This document shows, piece by piece, positions 1 to 6,041 of a stretch of 7,167 nt of DNA. The stretch spans positions 1-7,167 of the forward strand of contig DJVZ01000062.1 of the NCBI GenBank assembly GCA_002441395.1, written 5' to 3'. The position numbers were made by a program, and so were the translations under genes. How positions within the stretch are numbered: the first letter of the stretch is position 1; the number at the start of each line of letters is the position of its first letter. The notes beneath the pieces are model-generated. The model was not told the DNA's origin. It did no database searches and worked only from the letters and a program-made list of their open reading frames with translations. This DNA comes from Spirochaetaceae bacterium UBA6243. Lineage in GTDB: Bacteria > Spirochaetota > Spirochaetia > Treponematales > Rectinemataceae.

Positions 1-48
1 GGGGCGCGGGATGCAGATGTTCCATGTTTGATGTTTAACTTAGAAAAA

Positions 49-86
49 ATGTCATAATTTAATATTTTTATTGACTTATATGTCAT
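49..86 (+). promoter_or_regulatory. Possible operator of ATPase A: repeated ATGTCAT and imperfect palindrome on the -35
   Basis: ATGTCAT occurs at 49-55 and again at 80-86, offset by 31 bases, about three helical turns. The second copy closes an imperfect palindrome, TGACTTATATGTCA at 72-85, with one mismatched pair, which covers most of the -35 hexamer. The position matches the inverted repeats in front of ATPases B, C and D, but the symmetry is much weaker. A regulatory role is inferred from position only. Confidence 0.3.
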
Positions 87-99
87 GCCGCCTCATACT
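71..99 (+). promoter_or_regulatory. Promoter of ATPase A (-35 and -10)
   Basis: TTGACT at 71-76 and CATACT at 94-99 are separated by 17 bases, a good sigma-70-type arrangement in an AT-rich stretch. Transcription would start near 106 and give a leader of about 17 bases that contains the Shine-Dalgarno site. Unlike the promoters of ATPases B, C and D, this one leaves room for a leader. Confidence 0.55.
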
Positions 100-107
100 A
101 GGAACAA

Positions 108-114
108 TGAGGAG
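108..114 (+). promoter_or_regulatory. Ribosome binding site of ATPase A
   Basis: TGAGGAG lies 8 bases before the ATG at 123. It fixes the start at 123 rather than at the in-frame ATG at 138. It is the only convincing Shine-Dalgarno site in front of any ATPase gene in the window. Confidence 0.7.
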
Positions 115-122
115 CATTTTTT

Positions 123-1415
123 ATGCAACGAACCCTGATGCAAAAATTGGTCGAATGGAAAGATCGTACCTCCCGTATGCCGCTTCTGCTCTATGGCGCC
201 CGGCAGGTGGGAAAAACCTATCTTCTTCAGGAATTTGGGCAACAATACTTCAGGGATACCATCTACATAAATTTTGAGACCGACGCCGCTCTGGCTTCCG
301 AATTCTCCCGTGATATCGACCCCGTCCGTCTGCTGAACACCCTCGAGATCTTTTTCAATAAAAAGATCGACCCAGATTCGACTGTAATTATTCTGGATGA
401 GATTCAGGCCTGCGAACGGGCCCTGACAAGTCTCAAGTATTTCAGCGAGAGAACCCCACAGTATCACATTGTGGCGGCGGGAAGTCTGCTGGGCGTCACC
501 GTCAACCGAAATCAACACTCGTTTCCTGTTGGCAAAGTGGAACCGCTCACGCTCTATCCCCTGGATTTTGAAGAGTTTCTTCTGGCCTTGGGACAAGAGG
601 CGCTCATTTCAGCGATCAGAGAAGCCTATGCAGCGGACTCAGGCCTCCCTGAAGCGCTTCACGCAAAGGCGCTCGAGCTCTACAAAACATATCTCGTGGT
701 GGGAGGTATGCCCGGCGCCGTTTGGGCGTACTTAAAGGAAAGGCGCATGCTTGACGCGGCGCCCGTACAGAACCTCATTCTCTCCAGCTATGTCGCCGAC
801 ATGTCGAAATACGCCTCCCCGGCGGAAACCACAAGAATCATGGCATGTTTTGACAGCATTCCCACCCAACTGGCGAAGGAAAACCGGAAATTCCAATACA
901 AAGTCGTCCGGAAAGGAGGTTCGGCTACCCTTTTCGGACCTTCGATCGATTGGCTTACCGCGGCGGGTATTGTGCTGAAATGCGCCAGAATCGAGCATCC
1001 TTTCATGCCTCTCGCGGCTCATCTCGACTTGGGCGCGTTCAAACTCTACATGGCCGATACCGGTCTGCTCGTATTGAAATCGGGAATACCGGCACAGCTG
1101 CTCCTTTCAGGATGGGAGAACAATACCTTTTCGGGAGCGATCGCTGAAAATTACGCGGCGACCAGCCTGAAGGCGAAAGGTTATCAGCTTTACTACTGGG
1201 AATCCGGTAGTACCGCCGAAATTGATTTTGTTTTGCAACAGAACGCGGACATTATGCCGCTCGAACTGAAGGCGGGAATCCATGCGAAGTCGCGAAGCCT
1301 TGCGGTCTATCGGGAGCGGTACAAACCAGCCCACGCTATCAGGATTTCACAGAAAAACTTTGGGCTGGAGAATGGTATAAAGTCCGTGCCTCTGTACGCC
1401 ATGTTCTGTCTGTAG
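123..1415 (+). CDS. ATPase A: AAA_14 / DUF4143 family ATPase (430 aa)
   Basis: This is a P-loop ATPase with an accessory C-terminal domain. Visible in the protein are a Walker A motif GARQVGKT at residues 25-32, a Walker B segment TVIILDEIQ at 87-95 (D92, E93), and a sensor-like strand HIVAAGS at 115-121. FPVGKVEPLTLYPLDFEEF at 134-152 is typical of the AAA_14 family. A middle helical region follows. The C-terminal part has AEID (D368) and, 13 residues later, ELK (E381, K383), the pattern of a PD-(D/E)XK nuclease-like fold as in DUF4143. The length of 430 aa is normal for a complete member. There are no signal peptide or membrane segments, so it should be cytoplasmic. Its role in the cell is not established. 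It aligns without gaps to ATPase B over the first 120 residues (58 identical by hand count), so the two belong to one subfamily. It is followed closely by AbiE-like remnants on the same strand. Confidence 0.9.
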   Translation: MQRTLMQKLVEWKDRTSRMPLLLYGARQVGKTYLLQEFGQQYFRDTIYINFETDAALASEFSRDIDPVRLLNTLEIFFNKKIDPDSTVIILDEIQACERALTSLKYFSERTPQYHIVAAGSLLGVTVNRNQHSFPVGKVEPLTLYPLDFEEFLLALGQEALISAIREAYAADSGLPEALHAKALELYKTYLVVGGMPGAVWAYLKERRMLDAAPVQNLILSSYVADMSKYASPAETTRIMACFDSIPTQLAKENRKFQYKVVRKGGSATLFGPSIDWLTAAGIVLKCARIEHPFMPLAAHLDLGAFKLYMADTGLLVLKSGIPAQLLLSGWENNTFSGAIAENYAATSLKAKGYQLYYWESGSTAEIDFVLQQNADIMPLELKAGIHAKSRSLAVYRERYKPAHAIRISQKNFGLENGIKSVPLYAMFCL

Positions 1416-1435
1416 ACAGGATGAACAGGCTGACG
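1413..1435 (+). repeat. GGAT-type repeat copy 1, at the 3' end of ATPase A
   Basis: The segment contains GACAGGATGAACAGGCTG and begins in the stop codon of ATPase A. It matches 6325-6347 at 20 of 23 positions by hand count. It also contains the start codon of the next ORF (1421), so part of the likeness could come from coding sequence. Related ACRGGAT units are found near 1944-1971, 4811-4843 and 6309-6347. Confidence 0.5.
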
Positions 1436-1681
1436 AAAAATATCATCGCCCATATCCCGAATCCTCTTTTTACGGCAAAGGAACTCGCCGTGCTTGAACC
1501 GTTTTCCGACAATGTACGCTATGCTCTGGTCAAACGCGCTATCGCCGATGGCGACATACTCATCGAGGAGGACCAGCTTTCCGAAATGACGCACGCCGAC
1601 TTTGACGAACTGGAGGGAAACTATTCCAGCAGGCGCGTACTGCGGTTTCTTGCCGGACTGAAACAGGAGATTGTACCATGA
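1421..1681 (+). pseudogene. Remnant of AbiEi-like antitoxin, probable internal deletion (86 aa)
   Basis: Residues 1-47 resemble the N-terminal winged helix of AbiEi-type antitoxins (type IV toxin-antitoxin systems): a short helix, then PNPLFTAKELAVLEPFS, then NVRYALVKRAIADGDI. In full-length relatives this part is followed by a wing and about 200 more residues. Here it passes directly into a charged segment, DFDELEGNYSSRRVLRFLAG, which I read as the C-terminal tail of the same protein. That implies an in-frame deletion near codons 48-51. AbiEi-type antitoxins bind their own promoter and counter an AbiEii nucleotidyltransferase toxin. The start at 1421 is 5 bases after ATPase A stops and has no proper Shine-Dalgarno site, so any translation would depend on coupling. 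It overlaps the next ORF by ATGA. The alternative is an intact small DNA-binding protein. The assignment rests on recalled family features. Confidence 0.5.
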
Positions 1682-1770
1682 GCGTGGCGCTTATTCGCGA
1701 CCAGAAATCACTGCATCTCTGGAGCCGTGAGCTTTTCCTACAGCAACTTGCAAAAATTCCACGCGAGTAG
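1678..1770 (+). pseudogene. Remnant of AbiEii-like toxin (30 codons)
   Basis: The ATG at 1678 overlaps the TGA of the antitoxin-like ORF in the arrangement ATGA, as in many abiEi-abiEii pairs. The peptide begins MSVALIRD, like the start of AbiEii-type nucleotidyltransferases. It then goes straight to QKSLHLWSRELFLQQLAKI, which looks like a C-terminal helix of that family, and stops at TAG 1768-1770. The nucleotidyltransferase core with its catalytic residues is absent, so no toxin activity is expected. The parallel collapse of both partners suggests decay of a former toxin-antitoxin pair. Identification is tentative because only about 28 residues are available. Confidence 0.4.
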
Positions 1771-1898
1771 AAAGAACGGTGGGCGCGCCGTTCCAAGGGA
1801 GAACACGTCTTTGACGGGATGACAGGACTGCGCGAAGAATATCAGCCTACATCGCGTTCAAGGTAGATGCGGACAATATGTCCATCAACTGGCGTTAA
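1771..1898 (+). pseudogene. Frameshifted coding scrap of unknown origin
   Basis: Beyond the TAG at 1768 the same frame stays open and reads GEHVFDGMTGLREEYQ up to 1845. A shift at about 1845 continues as AYIAFKVDADNMSINWR, ending at TAA 1896-1898. Both pieces have a coding look, and together they would make one continuous C-terminal segment. There is no start codon or ribosome site of its own. I do not recognise the protein; it may or may not belong to the toxin remnant before it. Confidence 0.25.
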
Positions 1899-1943
1899 TT
1901 AATGAGATTATGATGCCGCAGCGCGTATTCCAGCGTGTGTATA

Positions 1944-1971
1944 GTCCCTGTCGGGATCATCCCGTTGGGAT
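1944..1971 (-). repeat. Imperfect tandem repeat over the stop codon of ATPase B
   Basis: Read on the minus strand, ATCCCAACGGGAT (1971-1959) is followed by GATCCCGACAGGGAC (1958-1944), two imperfect copies of one unit. The stop codon TGA at 1959-1957 lies within ACGGGATGA, which resembles the repeat at the 3' ends of ATPases A, D and E. The two units encode the same four residues, IPTG, in different frames. Confidence 0.4.
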
Positions 1972-3255
1972 AGCCGCCAGCGCGTAAAGGGGAATGTTCG
2001 TCAAGCAGCTCTCGGCGCGATAGGGTGAAAGCGAAGTCCGGTAACTGCGGGGCGGGGAAAACTTATCCCTGTAGACGCGTAAACTCTTGGCTTGCAGGTT
2101 TTCGGCGGCTTTGACTTCCAGCGGATAGACCGATTCACCGATCTGAACGAGAAAATCGACTTCTGCCTGGGACGTGCCGCTCGACCAATAGAAGACATCA
2201 AAATCGTCGCGCAGGCGAAGCTCCTGAGCCACATATTGTTCCGTCAGAGCGCCCTTGGCTTCTTCGAAAATGCCGGAGCCATTTAGCACCGCGCGCGTCG
2301 GTAGGTGCGCGTGCGCGGCCAGTAGGCCCGTATCCACCATGAAAAGCTTAAAAGCACTGTTCTCCTGATAAGCCCGCAAGGGAAGGCCCGGCTTGGATAC
2401 GCGGTAAACCTTGTGGAGCAAACCTGCATCGCAAAGCCATTGAATGGCTATCTCATATTCCCGTGCCCGCGCTCCTTCGCGCACCAGGCCATAGGTAAAT
2501 TTCCTCTGTTCCCGGGCAAGCTGGGAAGGGATGGAATTCCACACGGCGCGAATCCGCGGAACCATGGCAGGCTCGGCATATTTCGAAAAGTCCTGTTCGT
2601 ACGCGCTCAGCAATCGCCCCTGGGTTTCCCGCACTTTGTCCAGATCTCTGCCAGCGGCAAAGCTGCCGACACACTCCGGCATACCGCCGACACAGAAATA
2701 ATACTTCAGGTAATCGATGAGCTTATCCCTGAAGAGCTCCAGCATCTGCCAGTCGTGCCCGGAAAGCAGACCGGCCAGTTCCGCCTCGCCCAATGCCCAA
2801 AGGAATTCCTCGAATGATAATGGGTAAAGATCGAGAAACTCGACCTTCCCGACAGGGAATGACGTACCCCGATGCATCGCGATTCCGGGCAGCGAACCTG
2901 CTGCCGCAATGTGGTAGGTAGGAGCTTCTTCCGCAAAATATTTGAGCGAGGTCAGCGCCTGCGGATTTTCCTGCACTTCGTCGAAGATGATGAGTGTCGT
3001 ACCAGGTTCTATGGAACAGCCTGATTCGATCCGTAGCCCGGTCAAAAGGCGCTGTGTATCCAAATTCGACGAGAAAAGCGCCGCCATCCGTTCATTTGCC
3101 TCAAAATTGATATAAGCGACATCTTTATACGCCCTTTTGCCGAATTCTTTGAGGAGCCACGTTTTGCCAACCTGTCGGGTGCCATGCACAATTAACGGCT
3201 TTCGATCAGGCTTCTGACGCCATTTTTCCAAATCGGCGAGCTTTTTTCGTTCCAT
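1957..3255 (-). CDS. ATPase B: AAA_14 / DUF4143 family ATPase (432 aa)
   Basis: This is a complete P-loop ATPase of the same subfamily as ATPase A. From the ATG at 3255 the motifs fall at the same residue numbers as in A: Walker A GTRQVGKT at 25-32, Walker B TLIIFDEVQ at 87-95 (D92, E93) and HIAAAGS at 115-121. FPVGKVEFLDLYPLSFEEF lies at 133-151. The C-terminal nuclease-like domain has AEVDF (D367) and LEVK (E380, K382). The frame is open 35 codons further upstream, but that extension would run through the promoter and operator, and ATPase A aligns from this methionine. There is no Shine-Dalgarno site; the -10-like hexamer lies 6 bases before the ATG, so a leaderless mRNA is likely. The protein ends five residues after the conserved PLYAL motif, within a GGAT-type repeat. 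Function is unknown beyond ATP hydrolysis and a possible nucleic-acid role. Confidence 0.9.
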   Translation of the reverse strand: MERKKLADLEKWRQKPDRKPLIVHGTRQVGKTWLLKEFGKRAYKDVAYINFEANERMAALFSSNLDTQRLLTGLRIESGCSIEPGTTLIIFDEVQENPQALTSLKYFAEEAPTYHIAAAGSLPGIAMHRGTSFPVGKVEFLDLYPLSFEEFLWALGEAELAGLLSGHDWQMLELFRDKLIDYLKYYFCVGGMPECVGSFAAGRDLDKVRETQGRLLSAYEQDFSKYAEPAMVPRIRAVWNSIPSQLAREQRKFTYGLVREGARAREYEIAIQWLCDAGLLHKVYRVSKPGLPLRAYQENSAFKLFMVDTGLLAAHAHLPTRAVLNGSGIFEEAKGALTEQYVAQELRLRDDFDVFYWSSGTSQAEVDFLVQIGESVYPLEVKAAENLQAKSLRVYRDKFSPPRSYRTSLSPYRAESCLTNIPLYALAAIPTG

Positions 3256-3261
3256 GGTAAT

Positions 3262-3291
3262 AGCGTAACACGGCTTCAACACAAAAGTCAA
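3262..3291 (-). promoter_or_regulatory. Promoter of ATPase B, predicted leaderless
   Basis: On the minus strand, TTGACT (3291-3286) is followed after 18 bases by TACGCT (3267-3262), then 6 bases and the ATG at 3255. Transcription starting about 7 bases after the -10 would begin at the A of the ATG. The -10 is weak alone. The call rests on the same spacing being found at ATPases C and D. Confidence 0.45.
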
Positions 3292-3304
3292 ACGACTTTT
3301 GTGT
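3279..3304. promoter_or_regulatory. Operator-like perfect inverted repeat of ATPase B
   Basis: ACACAAAAGTC at 3279-3289 and its exact reverse complement GACTTTTGTGT at 3294-3304 are separated by four bases (AAAC). The 26-bp element covers the -35 hexamer of ATPase B, so a bound protein would block RNA polymerase. No run of T follows it on either strand, so it is not a terminator. Autoregulation by ATPase B is inferred from position. Confidence 0.6.
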
Positions 3305-3376
3305 GATATATACACGTTTGTCGTATGAGTTTTGTGAAAGCGCCAAATACGGGGAGCCACGATAATTTAAGATAAG

Positions 3377-3396
3377 ATTTTTTGGGGGAAAGAGAA
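3377..3396 (+). repeat. Direct repeat flanking ATPase C, left copy
   Basis: ATTTTTTGGGGGAAAGAGAA matches the right copy at 4741-4760 at 19 of 20 positions, in the same orientation. A GGGCGCC follows each copy after a different distance (3398-3404 here). The pair brackets the operator and gene of ATPase C. Confidence 0.6.
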
Positions 3397-3466
3397 GGGC
3401 GCCACCGCACAGACTGTCATCGCGGAGATCCTGGGAAAAGTGCCCGTGTCCTCGGTGTGAGGATTT

Positions 3467-3504
3467 TTATGCAAATCGATCAATTGATTGATTGTTTTGC
3501 ATAA
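3467..3504. promoter_or_regulatory. Operator-like inverted repeat of ATPase C
   Basis: TTATGCAAA at 3467-3475 and its exact reverse complement TTTGCATAA at 3496-3504 are separated by 20 bases. Inside, ATCAATTGAT at 3479-3488 is a further perfect palindrome, with ATTG/GATTG iterations after it. The arms lie on either side of the proposed -35 at 3488-3493, the same layout as at ATPase D. The sequence differs from the operators of B and D. Confidence 0.55.
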
Positions 3505-3517
3505 TATGCAGTATGCT
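3488..3517 (+). promoter_or_regulatory. Promoter of ATPase C, predicted leaderless
   Basis: TTGATT at 3488-3493, an 18-base spacer and TATGCT at 3512-3517 are followed by 6 bases and the ATG at 3524, the same spacing as at ATPase B. An alternative -10, CATAAT at 3500-3505, lies in the right arm of the inverted repeat but lacks a -35 at normal distance. Confidence 0.45.
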
Positions 3518-3523
3518 GACTTT

Positions 3524-4723
3524 ATGGAAATTATCCCCCGCCTTATGGAAAAAGCCCTGCGCGAAGCGGCAAGCTACTACCCTGTCGTAACCCTGACCGG
3601 CCCGCGGCAGTCCGGCAAAACGACCTTGCTCCACGCTGTCTGGCCGGAAAAAACCTATGCTTCGCTGGAAAATCCCGATACCATGGATTTTGTACAGGCC
3701 GATCCGCGCGGTTTTTTGCTCCAGGGCGAAGAGTCCGGCATGGTGATCGATGAAGCGCAGCGCTACCCTCCGCTTTTCAATTACTTGCAGGGCTACGCGG
3801 ACCGCTCGTCCCCGGGACGCTATATTATTTCGGGATCGAGCAATTTTCTGCTGATGGAAAAAATCGGCCAGAGCCTTGCGGGGCGGACTGCTGTCCTTTC
3901 CCTCCTGCCTTTTTCCGCTGCAGAGCTCGGCCGCGAAGCGCTCGAAGCAAACTGGGAGAATGCTGCTTGGCGCGGCTTCTACCCCCGCGTTCGCTGCACA
4001 AGCCTGCCCCCCGATCTGTTTGCCCGCGACTATATCGCGACCTACGTCGAGCGCGACGTACGGCTTGTAAGGAATATAGGCGACTTGGAATCATTCAGGC
4101 GTTTCGTCCGATTATGCGCGGGAAGGGCTGGGCAGATTCTCTCGCTTGCATCGCTGGCTGGCGATGCGGGCATTTCGGTCAACACCACCAAGAGCTGGCT
4201 CGGCCTTCTGCAGGCCGCCTGGCTCGTTTTCCTGCTTCCCGCCTGGCACCGGAACCTGAACAAGAGGATTGTCAAATCGCCCAAGCTCTATTGGCACGAT
4301 ACCAGCCTGCTCTGTTTCCTGCTCGACGTGCGCAAGCCGGAGGATCTCGCTTTCCATCCCCTGCGGGGCGCCGTTTTCGAGAACCTCATCATCGCCGAGC
4401 GGTTCAAGGCGGCGACGCACCGCGGGCGCACTCCTTCGCTCCATTTCTGGCGCGACAGCACGGGCCGCGAGGTCGATCTCGTCGAAAATGCCGGGGACAG
4501 TGGCAGCACCGGCAAAACAGGCGGCGCCACCTCCGAAGGCCGCGCGTGGGAATGTAAATCCGGCATGACAGTGCCGGGCGACTTTTTCCGGCACCTCGCG
4601 CTCTTCGGGGGGGAAGCCGGCGTTCCGCCGGAGCGACGCATTCTGGCCTACGGGGGGATGGAGTCGCAAACCCGGTCGGATGCCCGTGTGCTCGGTTGGC
4701 AGGATGCCCTGCTGGAACCATAA
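3524..4723 (+). CDS. ATPase C: AAA_14 / DUF4143 family ATPase (399 aa)
   Basis: This is a complete ATPase from a different subfamily than A and B. Numbered from the ATG at 3524, Walker A is GPRQSGKT (26-33) and Walker B is GMVIDEAQ (72-79; D76, E77). YIISGSSNFLL (100-110) is the sensor-like strand, ARDYIATYVERDV (167-179) is typical of the family, and a winged helix lies at about 207-238. The C-terminal nuclease-like domain has FWRDSTGREVD (D318), but the second motif ECK (E343, K345) comes 25 residues later instead of 13-14. A Gly/Ser/Thr-rich insert at about 322-341 fills the gap. TTG 3488 and ATG 3506 are in frame upstream, but they lie in the operator and promoter; 3524 fits the usual EIIPR start and the -10 distance. 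No Shine-Dalgarno site is visible. It is divergent from B, convergent with D, and flanked by direct repeats. Confidence 0.9.
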   Translation: MEIIPRLMEKALREAASYYPVVTLTGPRQSGKTTLLHAVWPEKTYASLENPDTMDFVQADPRGFLLQGEESGMVIDEAQRYPPLFNYLQGYADRSSPGRYIISGSSNFLLMEKIGQSLAGRTAVLSLLPFSAAELGREALEANWENAAWRGFYPRVRCTSLPPDLFARDYIATYVERDVRLVRNIGDLESFRRFVRLCAGRAGQILSLASLAGDAGISVNTTKSWLGLLQAAWLVFLLPAWHRNLNKRIVKSPKLYWHDTSLLCFLLDVRKPEDLAFHPLRGAVFENLIIAERFKAATHRGRTPSLHFWRDSTGREVDLVENAGDSGSTGKTGGATSEGRAWECKSGMTVPGDFFRHLALFGGEAGVPPERRILAYGGMESQTRSDARVLGWQDALLEP

Positions 4724-4740
4724 ACCCTGAAGCGCCGGAA

Positions 4741-4760
4741 ATTTTTTGGGGGAGAGAGAA
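4741..4760 (+). repeat. Direct repeat flanking ATPase C, right copy
   Basis: ATTTTTTGGGGGAGAGAGAA begins 17 bases after the stop codon of ATPase C and differs from the left copy (3377-3396) at one position. The sequence after it is purine-rich and then reaches GGGCGCC at 4781-4787. Confidence 0.6.
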
Positions 4761-4779
4761 AGAAGAGAAGAGGGTCGTT

Positions 4780-4796
4780 GGGGCGCCGACGTCCCC
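4780..4796. terminator. Weak hairpin between convergent ATPases C and D
   Basis: GGGGCG at 4780-4785 can pair with CGTCCCC at 4790-4796 through one bulged T, followed by TTATAAAAAT on the plus strand. The stem is short and the T run poor, so termination of C (and of D from the other side) is only possible, not shown. It is the best candidate in the 131-base gap. Confidence 0.25.
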
Positions 4797-4810
4797 TTAT
4801 AAAAATCCCG

Positions 4811-4843
4811 TGAATCCTGTCTTTATCCATGAATTATCCTGTC
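4811..4843 (-). repeat. GGAT-type repeat copy, 3' end of ATPase D
   Basis: Read on the minus strand, the stretch contains GACAGGATAATTCATGGAT, then GACAGGATTCACGGGAT extending to about 4806. GGAT recurs at steps of 11, 11 and 9 bases. It begins 12 bases after the stop codon of ATPase D and has the same orientation relative to its gene as the copies at ATPases A and B. It is also 88 bases downstream of ATPase C. Confidence 0.5.
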
Positions 4844-4854
4844 AAAGGCATGGC

Positions 4855-6006
4855 TTATTCCGCGCTTTTTGTTAAAAGCTGAGGAATGAGCTCGCCGAGC
4901 GGGCAGAAGATGACGCGCAAGCCCCCGACATCCCTTTCGTATGGGTGCTCGAGATCAGCCGCCACGACGAAATTGCGTCCCTTTGGATGAAGCGCCCTGA
5001 ACGCGCGGATTCCTGCGGGCTCGAAGGCGCCCGTGGACCATTTCACTTCGATGGCGCTTGGTTCCGCGCCTCGCGGAGCCCATATAAAATCAACTTCATG
5101 CCCTTCCTTGTCCCGCCAGGTCAGCGGGGTGTCGTCCCGCAGGCCGGCGTCCATTTCGTTCAAGACAAGGTGTTCCCAGAAAAAGCCCTTTTCTTTTGCC
5201 GGAATCTCATGGAGGCCTTGCGACCAGGCGATGAATCCCGTATCGAAACCATAGACGCGCGGAGTGGCGGTGATTTCCCTGGACCCGCCTCCGTGGTAGG
5301 GGCGAACGACGCGGACAAGATGGGTGGCTTCCAGTATCCCAAGATAATTCATTATGGTAGGACGGCTTACGCCGCACGACGCAGCGAACGACGCCGCGTT
5401 GAACTGTCCGCCGCTCTGCGCCAGAAGCAGTTCCGCGAACTTGAGAAACGAAGCGCGACGCTCCAGGCGAAACAGTTCGAGGATGTCGCGTGCCCAAAAG
5501 GCTTCCATCCATTCCGAATACTCTCTGTCGTCCCGCGTATCGGCCAGAAAAAAGCCCGGCAGGCCGCCATTCAGGAATCGCCGGTTGCGGTCTCCATACC
5601 CCGGGAACGAATTGTCCTTCTCGCAGAGCGGCGTGAGCCTTAGTTCCAGCTTTCTGCCCGCCAGAGTATCCCTGAATTTTGCCGACGCCCCCAGTGTCGA
5701 GGAACCAGTCGCCACGATGCGGATGTCGGGAAAATGATCTGCCGCTATCTTGAGGAGTAGCGCGGGGTCGCCAAGCCTGTGAATCTCATCGAGCGCGATC
5801 ATGCCGCTCCCGATTGACTTGAGAAAACCTTCGGGGTCCTCCATCTCCCTTCGCGTCGAAGGCAATTCGCAGTCGAAATAGCGAATTCCTTCAATGCTCT
5901 TGCATAGCACAGTCTTTCCCACTCTCCGGACACCCGACAGCCAGACGATAGAGCGGCTCTTCCACAGCGAATGGATTCTTTCTTCCCAATATTGCCTTCG
6001 TATCAT
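4855..6006 (-). CDS. ATPase D: AAA_14 / DUF4143 family ATPase (383 aa)
   Basis: This is a complete ATPase of a third subfamily. From the ATG at 6006 the protein begins MIRRQYWEERIHSLWKSRS, a start I recognise as usual for this group. It has Walker A GVRRVGKT at 25-32, Walker B MIALDEIHR at 69-77 (D73, E74) and the sensor-like IVATGSSTLG at 97-106. WARDILELF lies at 171-179. A winged helix at about 200-230 includes CGVSRPTIMNYLGIL. The C-terminal nuclease-like domain has TWRDKEGHEVDF (D306) and IEVK (E320, K322). An ATG six codons upstream (6024) is possible, but it precedes the expected transcription start and lacks a ribosome site. There is no Shine-Dalgarno site in front of 6006 either, so leaderless translation is likely. 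It is convergent with C and downstream of E on the same strand, but has its own promoter and operator. Confidence 0.9.
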   Translation of the reverse strand: MIRRQYWEERIHSLWKSRSIVWLSGVRRVGKTVLCKSIEGIRYFDCELPSTRREMEDPEGFLKSIGSGMIALDEIHRLGDPALLLKIAADHFPDIRIVATGSSTLGASAKFRDTLAGRKLELRLTPLCEKDNSFPGYGDRNRRFLNGGLPGFFLADTRDDREYSEWMEAFWARDILELFRLERRASFLKFAELLLAQSGGQFNAASFAASCGVSRPTIMNYLGILEATHLVRVVRPYHGGGSREITATPRVYGFDTGFIAWSQGLHEIPAKEKGFFWEHLVLNEMDAGLRDDTPLTWRDKEGHEVDFIWAPRGAEPSAIEVKWSTGAFEPAGIRAFRALHPKGRNFVVAADLEHPYERDVGGLRVIFCPLGELIPQLLTKSAE

Positions 6007-6012
6007 GGCAAG

Positions 6013-6041
6013 AGTGTAGCCCATATCATGACCAAACGCAA
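6013..6041 (-). promoter_or_regulatory. Promoter of ATPase D, predicted leaderless
   Basis: On the minus strand, TTGCGT (6041-6036), a 17-base spacer and TACACT (6018-6013) are followed by 6 bases and the ATG at 6006. Neither hexamer is strong. The support is the identical gap of 6 bases at ATPases B and C and the TAYRCT form of all three -10 sequences. Confidence 0.45.

Noticed and set aside
1..48. Possible end of a preceding gene at the left edge
   Set aside because: No frame shows recognisable protein, and the stretch is too short to judge.
3256..3360. Upstream extension of ATPase B to a start at 3360
   Set aside because: It would translate through the perfect inverted repeat and promoter hexamers, and ATPase A aligns from the methionine at 3255.
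3377..3460. Short open stretch reading TAQTVIAEILGKVPVSSV before a TGA
   Set aside because: It begins inside the direct repeat, has no start codon and matches nothing I recognise; at most a small gene fragment.
3488..3523. TTG start at 3488 or ATG start at 3506 for ATPase C
   Set aside because: Both lie in the operator/promoter region and have no ribosome site; the family start fits 3524.
3825..4721. Several ORFs of 60-196 codons on both strands over ATPase C
   Set aside because: They are frame shadows of a GC-rich gene; their translations are Arg/Pro/Ser-rich without domain features.
4945..5737. Plus-strand ORFs over ATPase D (232 and 127 codons)
   Set aside because: They are antisense to a complete, motif-rich ATPase gene and lack ribosome sites.
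6007..6024. ATG start at 6024 for ATPase D
   Set aside because: It lies between the -35 and the -10, and the family usually starts at the second methionine (6006).
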